A DNA stretch of 6,173 bases, taken from assembly GCA_934098555.1 (NCBI GenBank), contig CAKOOQ010000041.1, positions 1-6,173 on the forward strand, in the 5' to 3' direction. This stretch comes from an uncultured Bacilli bacterium. Its GTDB lineage: Bacteria > Bacillota_I > Bacilli_A > RF39 > UBA660. Below, in pieces: positions 1 through 4,458 of the stretch (positions within the stretch are counted from its first letter, which is position 1; the number at the start of each line of letters is the position of its first letter). Made by a program: the position numbers and the translations under genes. Under the pieces are notes generated by a model. It saw only the letters and a list, made by a program, of their open reading frames with translations, had not been told where the DNA came from and did not search any database.

Positions 1-1086
1 TGGGTACCTGAAAAAGAAGAAAATTTACCTATTGTTTTACCCGATGTAAAAGAATATGAACCAACCGATAATGGGGAAAGTCCACTAGCTAAAATAAAAG
101 AATTTGTGAATTGTAAATGTCCAAACTGTGGCAAAGATGCAAAAAGAGAAACCGATGTTATGCCACAATGGGCAGGTTCTAGTTGGTATTTCTTAAGATT
201 TATGGATGCTAGAAATGATAAGTGTTTCGCCGATATGAACGCTATGAAATATTGGAACCAAGTTGACTGGTATGACGGTGGTAATGAACACATTGCTCGG
301 CACTTACTATATGCTCGTTTCTGGGTGCAATTTTTGTATAACATTGGTTTAGTTCCTCATAAAGAAATGATTTGGACAAGAGTAAGCCATGGTATGGTTT
401 TAGGCCCTGACAATCAAAAAATGAGTAAAAGTAAAGGTAATGTTATTAACCCAGATGATATTGTGAATGAATATGGGGCAGATACCTTAAGAGTTTATGA
501 GATGTTTATGGGGGATTATACACAAGATGCCCCATGGAACACCGATTCATTAAAGGGTTGCAAGAGATTTATTGACCGAGTTGTTCGTTTACAAGATAAA
601 GTGACGAAAGAAGAAACCTATAGTCCTTCTTTAGAAACTCTTATTCATAAGAGCATTAAAAAAGTGGGTGAAGATATTGAGTCCATGGCTTACAATACGG
701 CCATTTCAACACTTATGATTTTATTAAATACGTATGAAAAAGAAGCTTCTATTACCCAAAAAGATTATCAAGTTTTATTAACACTTTTAAATCCTTTTGC
801 ACCACATATTACCGAAGAATTAAATGAAAAATTAGGTTATACGCCTTTATGTGATAGCACTTGGCCAAGTTATGACGAAGCTAAAACAGTGGAAACCGAA
901 AAGGTAGTTGGTGTGCAAATTAATGGTAAATTAAGATGCGAAATGAAAGTCTGTGAAGAAGATACTTTAGAGACAATTAAAGAAAAAATAAATTCTTTAG
1001 AAATGATTCAAAAATACTTAGAAGGTAAAGAAATTGTAAAAGTAATCTACGTACCTCTTCGTATTGTTAATATTATTATAAAATAG
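1..1086 (+). CDS. leuS: Leucyl-tRNA synthetase, C-terminal part (5' end outside window)
   Basis: This class I aminoacyl-tRNA synthetase charges tRNA-Leu with leucine in the cytoplasm. The reading frame is open from base 1, so the window enters mid-gene; the GTG at 106 is an internal valine codon, not a start. About 361 residues are present, and bacterial LeuRS is normally 800-880. Visible in order: a Cys-x-Cys-x-x-Cys cluster (fragment residues 38-43) followed by RETDVMPQWAGSSWYFLR, a zinc-knuckle-like insert next to the catalytic fold; GGNEHIARHLLYARFW; the KMSKS ATP-binding loop at bases 418-432; the helical anticodon-binding region (about residues 185-290); and the small C-terminal domain starting near VQINGKLR and ending KYLEGKEIVKVIYVP. 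The N-terminal HIGH motif and editing domain must lie upstream. The gene ends at TAG 1084-1086 and looks intact to its natural C-terminus. Family identity is secure. Confidence 0.97.
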   Translation, partial: WVPEKEENLPIVLPDVKEYEPTDNGESPLAKIKEFVNCKCPNCGKDAKRETDVMPQWAGSSWYFLRFMDARNDKCFADMNAMKYWNQVDWYDGGNEHIARHLLYARFWVQFLYNIGLVPHKEMIWTRVSHGMVLGPDNQKMSKSKGNVINPDDIVNEYGADTLRVYEMFMGDYTQDAPWNTDSLKGCKRFIDRVVRLQDKVTKEETYSPSLETLIHKSIKKVGEDIESMAYNTAISTLMILLNTYEKEASITQKDYQVLLTLLNPFAPHITEELNEKLGYTPLCDSTWPSYDEAKTVETEKVVGVQINGKLRCEMKVCEEDTLETIKEKINSLEMIQKYLEGKEIVKVIYVPLRIVNIIIK

Positions 1087-1110
1087 GTGATAATTTCACT
1101 TATTTTTTTT
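1081..1110 (+). terminator. Rho-independent terminator of leuS
   Basis: A 10-bp stem (1081-1090 with 1096-1105, one G-T pair) closes a 5-base TAATT loop and runs directly into a T tract (1103-1110). The leuS stop codon TAG lies inside the left arm of the stem, so termination begins at the very end of the gene. The following gene has its own promoter, which fits. Confidence 0.85.
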
Positions 1111-1142
1111 ACGTAAACCCGACAAAACTTATTTAAATGTCT

Positions 1143-1171
1143 TTTATAAAAAAATTAATTTAAGTTATAAT
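1143..1171 (+). promoter_or_regulatory. Probable sigma-A-type promoter for the DUF308 gene
   Basis: A perfect TATAAT -10 box lies at 1166-1171. Seventeen bases upstream is TTTATA (1143-1148), a weak match to TTGACA. The site sits between the leuS terminator and the next gene. The predicted transcript would start near 1178, leaving a very short leader that includes the ribosome site AAGGA at 1181-1185. Confidence 0.6.
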
Positions 1172-1194
1172 AAAGACAGAAAGGATAAGGTTGT

Positions 1195-1740
1195 ATGATT
1201 CGTAATTACATTAAAAATTATGAAAGATATGCTATATTAGTATCTATTTTAATGATTCTATTTTCCATTTTTTTGATTGTAAAACCGGATGTTTCTGTAA
1301 CACTTTTTATCTTATTATTTGGTGTTTTACTTATCTTAAGTGGTCTAGGTAGTTTAGCTTCTTACTTTTTAACAGAAAAAGAAGACCGTTTATTTAGTTT
1401 TGATTTAATAAGTGGTTTTTTAACTTTGTTGTGTGGCATTTTTACCATTATTTACCGTGAAAGCCTTTTAGAAGTTTTACCTGCCATCTTAGGTTTATGG
1501 ATTATTTTTAGCAGTCTTTTAAAAATGCAAATAGCGATTAATTTTAGTTCTTTTTCCAAAAGCTCTTTATGGCTTTTGCTTATCGAATTACTAATGGTTA
1601 TTTTAGGCGTTGTCTTAATTATGAACCCTTTTGAAAGTGTGAAAGTTCTTACCATAATGGCTGGTGTTTTCCTTCTTATTTCTGAAGTTTGTAGTTTGAC
1701 AGAAAGTATTTATATTTTAAATACCGTTAAAAAATTATAA
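1195..1740 (+). CDS. HdeD/DUF308-family six-helix integral membrane protein
   Basis: The 181-residue protein is almost entirely hydrophobic, with six predicted membrane helices at about residues 12-29, 35-58, 68-87, 91-112, 124-143 and 150-170. The first and last pairs echo each other: a helix, then a Pro-containing turn (KPDVSV at 30-35; NPFESVKVL at 144-152), then a Gly-rich helix. This is the internally repeated pattern of the HdeD/DUF308 family. HdeD of E. coli is linked to acid resistance, but Bacillota members are mostly uncharacterised, so no function is assigned. The ATG at 1195 is chosen because AAGGA (1181-1185) lies 9 bases upstream and the -10 box just before it. Isolated gene: terminators lie on both sides. 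Alternative: an unrelated small multi-helix protein. The membrane nature is certain; the family call is by pattern recognition. Confidence 0.8.
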   Translation: MIRNYIKNYERYAILVSILMILFSIFLIVKPDVSVTLFILLFGVLLILSGLGSLASYFLTEKEDRLFSFDLISGFLTLLCGIFTIIYRESLLEVLPAILGLWIIFSSLLKMQIAINFSSFSKSSLWLLLIELLMVILGVVLIMNPFESVKVLTIMAGVFLLISEVCSLTESIYILNTVKKL

Positions 1741-1770
1741 AGAAAGAGTGAAAAAACTTTTTCTTTTTTT
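1739..1770 (+). terminator. Rho-independent terminator of the DUF308 gene
   Basis: A 10-bp stem (1739-1748 with 1757-1766, one G-T pair) has an 8-base A-rich loop and is followed by more T residues through 1770. The left arm overlaps the TAA stop codon at 1738-1740, the same arrangement as at leuS. The stem is AT-rich, so efficiency is uncertain. Confidence 0.6.
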
Positions 1771-1808
1771 GTTTTCCTTTTTCCTACGTCTTTATAGTAC
1801 TATTAACA

Positions 1809-1959
1809 ATTTTTTAGAAATGTCTCTTTTTTTGTGTCATTGACCTGCTTTTGATATTAAGTTGAAGATTTTTTGGCAAAAATTTGGTATAGTTATAAAA
1901 GATAGAAAGACAATATAATAATTTAGACGCCTTTTGTAATTTTAGGAGAGTGGAAAATT
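1809..1959 (+). promoter_or_regulatory. Upstream region and leader of surface gene copy 1 (promoter and ribosome site)
   Basis: This block is repeated in front of the second surface gene, which marks it as a conserved control region. Candidate -10 elements are TGGTATAGT (extended -10, 1885-1893), TATAAA (1894-1899, with TTGGCA 15 bases upstream at 1873-1878) and TATAAT (1914-1919). None has a well-spaced perfect -35 box, so the start site is undecided. The ribosome site AGGAGAG (1944-1950) is strong and lies 9 bases before ATG 1960. T tracts at 1827-1833 and 1869-1874 differ in length from the second copy. Confidence 0.5.
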
Positions 1960-3674
1960 ATGAAAAAGTTGTTTAATAAGGATAATCCAAATAAAAAAAA
2001 AGTCCTTATTATCATGGTAATTTTGCTAGTTTTATTGGGAACCATTGGTATTTCTTATGCTTATTGGATACTAACTTATACCCAGACAGTAGTAAACAAA
2101 GTAGCTACAAGTTGTTTTAGTTTATCTTTGTCAAATGAAAAAAATAATATAAATTTAGCTAACGCTTATCCAATATTGGATGAAGAGGGGAAAAAATTAA
2201 CACCTTATAGTTTTACTATAACCAATACGTGTGATTTATTTGCTAGTTACACGGTAAATCTTGAAATGCTTGATGATAACACTATGCCTCTTAAATATAT
2301 TAATACCTTGCTTAATAATGAAAGTGTTACAAAATTAAGTGCTTTAGCAGATGCTCAAACGACAATTAATAAAGCAGTTGCATCTAAGACACTTGTCAAA
2401 GGAGCTTTAGGTGCTGGTGATAGTGTTGATTATAATTTAAGATTATGGATGGCTGAAGATGTTACAGTTGAAAACACGGATGCGATGAATGCTTTATTTA
2501 GTTCCAAAGTTGTCGTTATTGGTTCAGTAAGTAACTATAGTCCAGTAGAACAGGGATATACTACACTTGCTGATGCTATTTTAGCAAATGAATATCAAAC
2601 AACACCAGAAATATCTAAGCAAAAAATAGCAGCCAAACAAACCGTTGATTTTAGTAAAACAGCGCCAATTCTTATTTGGAATGAAAATAAAGCCACAAGT
2701 CTAAGTAGTGCATCAGCAACGATGCCTCACCCAGACTTAGTTGCTCAAAAAGATACAGATCCAAGATTTAAAAACTTGACCGCTGAATCAGTTTTACTTC
2801 CTATTGGTTCAAGTTATACCTTTAATTCCGAGACAGGAAAATATACTATTACAAATGTTCAACAAGTAGATCCAACTACTTTAACATATGGTGGGGCTAC
2901 GAAGTATTATTATTGTAGTGCAAGTTATGGTACTAATTCTTCAGATGTCATTGTCATTTATAAAAGCACCTCAAATTGTTCAAGTATTTACGAAATCACA
3001 GGCGCAAGTATTACAGATGGTACAGCAACTGGTTCAGGCGGAACTTCTTACAAAACGAGAAGATATAATTTAAAAGGTTATTTAATGAACCAAACAGAAA
3101 GAGAAAGTGATAAATCAGATAAAGGACTTTATCAAATGGCAGATGATGATGGTATAAGTTATTACTATCGTGGTTCAGTAAATAACAACTATGTAAAATA
3201 TGCTGGCGCTTATTGGCGAATCATTCGTATCAATGGTGATGGCAGTGTCAGACTTTTATATGCGGGAACAACAGCCAATGCCAGTGGCTCTGGTTTAAAT
3301 ATAAAATCAGCTGCCTTTAATAACAAAAGAGATAACCCAGCCTATGTAGGATACATGTATGGTAGCACTTTAAATACAAGTTATGAAAAAACAAATGTCA
3401 ATGAAAACGATAGCAATATCAAAAAAGAATTAGATAATTGGTATAAAAACCATATTTTAGGAACAAGCCATGAATCAGTCATCGCTGATGCCGGTTTCTG
3501 TAATGATAGAAGTTTATTTTCAGGAGATGGATATTTAACAACAGGGTCTAATACTAACTATGGACCATGGAGAAGATATTACCAAACAAAACAACCAACT
3601 TTAAAATGTGCTCAAATAAACGATTTATTTACCTTAAGTACAAATACTAAAGGAAATAAAGCCTTAACCTATCC
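1809..3674 (+). repeat. Tandem direct repeat, unit 1
   Basis: This matches 4309-6173 at a spacing of 2,499 bp (2,500 before a one-T indel near 1833). From 1898 to the end of the visible overlap I see no difference between the two units (about 1,777 bp). The upstream part (1809-1897) carries five substitutions and the one-base indel. The true right edge lies beyond the window. No terminal inverted repeats or transposase flank the unit, so this is gene duplication or conversion rather than an insertion sequence. Confidence 0.95.
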
Positions 3675-3966
3675 AATTGGCTTAATTACAGTCGATGAAT
3701 TAATGCTTTCAGGCTATGCCGGTGGTTATATTAATAAATCTGCTTATACATACAGTACAAGTTTTTATTGGACTTTGTCTCCGAGTGCCTTCTATGTCTC
3801 GAATACGGCGGCGTATGAGTTCGATTTGCTCAGCGAAGGCTATCCTAACGACAACTGGGTGGACTACGGCTTTGGTGTTCGCGCGGTTGTCAATCTCTCA
3901 TCTAATGCTCAGATAAGCGGAGGAATTGGTACGGCGAACAGTCCATTTGAAGTAAAAGTAAGCTAA
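1960..3966 (+). CDS. Surface-anchored protein with SipW/TasA-like N-terminus and C-terminal 'YWTLSPS/GVRxVVNL' domain, copy 1
   Basis: The complete protein has 668 residues; its specific function is unknown. It starts with a basic stretch (MKKLFNKDNPNKKK), one hydrophobic segment (about 15-34) and SYA-YW, a possible signal-peptidase site after A34. This resembles SipW-type signals of TasA/camelysin-like proteins, but an uncleaved N-terminal anchor is equally possible. Residues about 40-195 look like a beta-rich TasA-like domain (ITNTCDLFASYTVNLEML). Residues 270-350 form a second beta-rich, Ser/Thr/Tyr-rich module. From about residue 395 (GISYYYRG) to the end is a domain with AYWRIIRINGDGSVRLLYAG, LITVDELMLSGYAG, FYWTLSPS and GVRAVVNLSS. 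I recognise this as a recurrent extracellular domain of gut Bacillota, possibly C-type-lectin-like. Six cysteines (52, 91, 319, 340, 514, 550) are spaced as three possible disulfide pairs. There is no LPXTG motif. The last ~60 codons are GC-rich, unlike the rest. The start is fixed by AGGAGAG at 1944-1950. Confidence 0.85.
   Translation: MKKLFNKDNPNKKKVLIIMVILLVLLGTIGISYAYWILTYTQTVVNKVATSCFSLSLSNEKNNINLANAYPILDEEGKKLTPYSFTITNTCDLFASYTVNLEMLDDNTMPLKYINTLLNNESVTKLSALADAQTTINKAVASKTLVKGALGAGDSVDYNLRLWMAEDVTVENTDAMNALFSSKVVVIGSVSNYSPVEQGYTTLADAILANEYQTTPEISKQKIAAKQTVDFSKTAPILIWNENKATSLSSASATMPHPDLVAQKDTDPRFKNLTAESVLLPIGSSYTFNSETGKYTITNVQQVDPTTLTYGGATKYYYCSASYGTNSSDVIVIYKSTSNCSSIYEITGASITDGTATGSGGTSYKTRRYNLKGYLMNQTERESDKSDKGLYQMADDDGISYYYRGSVNNNYVKYAGAYWRIIRINGDGSVRLLYAGTTANASGSGLNIKSAAFNNKRDNPAYVGYMYGSTLNTSYEKTNVNENDSNIKKELDNWYKNHILGTSHESVIADAGFCNDRSLFSGDGYLTTGSNTNYGPWRRYYQTKQPTLKCAQINDLFTLSTNTKGNKALTYPIGLITVDELMLSGYAGGYINKSAYTYSTSFYWTLSPSAFYVSNTAAYEFDLLSEGYPNDNWVDYGFGVRAVVNLSSNAQISGGIGTANSPFEVKVS
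3778..3948 (+). other. GC-rich 3' island in surface gene copy 1: candidate variable region
   Basis: Counting by eye, bases 3781-3900 are about 53% GC and 18% A. The 180 bases before are about 30% GC, and 3601-3720 is about 38% A. In codons 608-647 about 26 of 40 end in G or C, with CTC, TCG, GCG, CGC and GTC, which the rest of the gene mostly avoids. The island covers residues ~607-663, from PSAFYVSN to GTANSP, and AT-rich sequence returns for the last few codons. Its position at the C-terminal end of a probable ligand-binding domain resembles the variable region of a DGR target. It could instead be a horizontally acquired or recombining cassette. No template copy occurs elsewhere in the window. 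Boundaries are approximate. Confidence 0.55.
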
Positions 3967-3984
3967 AAGCCAGTGAGTTTTTAG
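3963..3984 (+). other. Small hairpin overlapping the stop codon of surface gene copy 1
   Basis: CTAAAAGC (3963-3970) pairs with GTTTTTAG (3977-3984), eight pairs including one G-T, around a 6-base CAGTGA loop. The stop codon TAA (3964-3966) lies in the left arm. There is no T tract after the stem, so it is a poor intrinsic terminator. It sits just downstream of the GC-rich island, where some DGR targets carry a hairpin, but that link is only positional. Confidence 0.35.
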
Positions 3985-4154
3985 TGGATAGTGTCTCATA
4001 TGGTGGTCTTTTAAAAGTGAGTTGTTTTTCTTAAATGTATTCTAGTATCTTCTGTAACACTGTTGCCACAATTATAGATTATAGTATTTAGGGAGTATTC
4101 AAAATAGTTTTTACGTATATAAATACCTTTATATTTTTGTGCTATATTTATATT

Positions 4155-4211
4155 AACAACTTCTTACTGTATTTTTCTTTTATTTAACAACAGTTTACGA
4201 AGTTGTTTTTA
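4155..4211 (+). terminator. Probable terminator after surface gene copy 1
   Basis: AACAACTTC (4155-4163) pairs perfectly with GAAGTTGTT (4199-4207). The stem continues after small bulges through TA and CTGT (4165-4170) with ACAG (4190-4193) and TA (4196-4197). The loop is about 19 bases and a T-rich tail (TTTTTATTTT) follows. It lies ~190 bases after the stop codon, so the transcript would have a long 3' end. The large loop and bulges lower confidence. Confidence 0.4.
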
Positions 4212-4237
4212 TTTTGTAAAATTGCCACATTTATATT

Positions 4238-4264
4238 TGAGTATTGCCTATAAGGCATGAGTAT
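4238..4264. repeat. Short palindrome flanked by 7-bp direct repeats
   Basis: TGCCT-ATA-AGGCA (4245-4257) is a perfect 5-bp inverted repeat. It is immediately bracketed by TGAGTAT at 4238-4244 and again at 4258-4264. It lies about 45 bases before the repeated upstream region of copy 2 and has no counterpart before copy 1. It could be a protein-binding site, the scar of a small insertion, or chance. Confidence 0.3.
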
Positions 4265-4308
4265 ACACATCGTATAAATTCTTTAAGACGTTTATAAATA
4301 CTGGTAAG

Positions 4309-4458
4309 ATTTTTTAGAAATGTCACTTTTTTGTGTCATTGACCTGCTTTTGATATTAAGTTGAGGATTTTTTTTCAAAAATTTGGTATAGTTATTAAAG
4401 ATAGAAAGACAATATAATAATTTAGACGCCTTTTGTAATTTTAGGAGAGTGGAAAATT
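4309..4458 (+). promoter_or_regulatory. Upstream region and leader of surface gene copy 2
   Basis: This is the counterpart of 1809-1959. The extended -10-like TGGTATAGT (4384-4392), the TATAAT (4413-4418) and the ribosome site AGGAGAG (4443-4449) are kept. Differences from copy 1 are all upstream of 4397: T to A at 4325, one T fewer in the first T tract (4327-4332), A to G at 4365, GG to TT at 4374-4375 (making an 8-T run), and A to T at 4396. The last two change the TTGGCA/TATAAA pair of copy 1 to TTTTCA/TATTAA. Confidence 0.5.

Larger units (their letters stand above)
3967..4308 (+). other. Non-coding spacer between the tandem surface genes
   Basis: These 342 bp are AT-rich with no credible gene on either strand and no sequence resembling the GC-rich island. 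They hold the stop-codon hairpin (3963-3984), a terminator-like hairpin near 4155-4211, a short palindrome between direct repeats (4238-4264), and a loosely repeated 14-mer beginning TTGCCACA at 4063 and 4222. Nothing similar lies between the DUF308 gene and copy 1, where the repeat starts only ~70 bases after the stop codon. Confidence 0.6.

Noticed and set aside
106..1086. Short independent gene starting at GTG 106
   Set aside because: The same frame is open back to base 1 and encodes LeuRS-like sequence, so 106 is an internal valine codon of leuS.
1452..1655. 67-codon open frame on the minus strand
   Set aside because: It lies wholly inside the DUF308 gene on the opposite strand, has no ribosome site, and its translation is basic and low-complexity. 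It is a shadow of the real gene.
2888..3073. 61-codon + strand frame, repeated exactly at 5387-5572
   Set aside because: It lies inside the surface genes in another frame and appears twice only because the host gene is duplicated. No ribosome site precedes it.
3716..3916. 66-codon + strand frame across the GC-rich island
   Set aside because: It overlaps the last part of surface gene copy 1 in a different frame. The true frame has clear domain motifs there (FYWTLSPS, GVRAVVNLSS), and this one has none.
3967..4308. Possible DGR template repeat in the spacer
   Set aside because: I compared the spacer by eye with the GC-rich island and found no matching stretch. The spacer is uniformly AT-rich, so any template must lie elsewhere.
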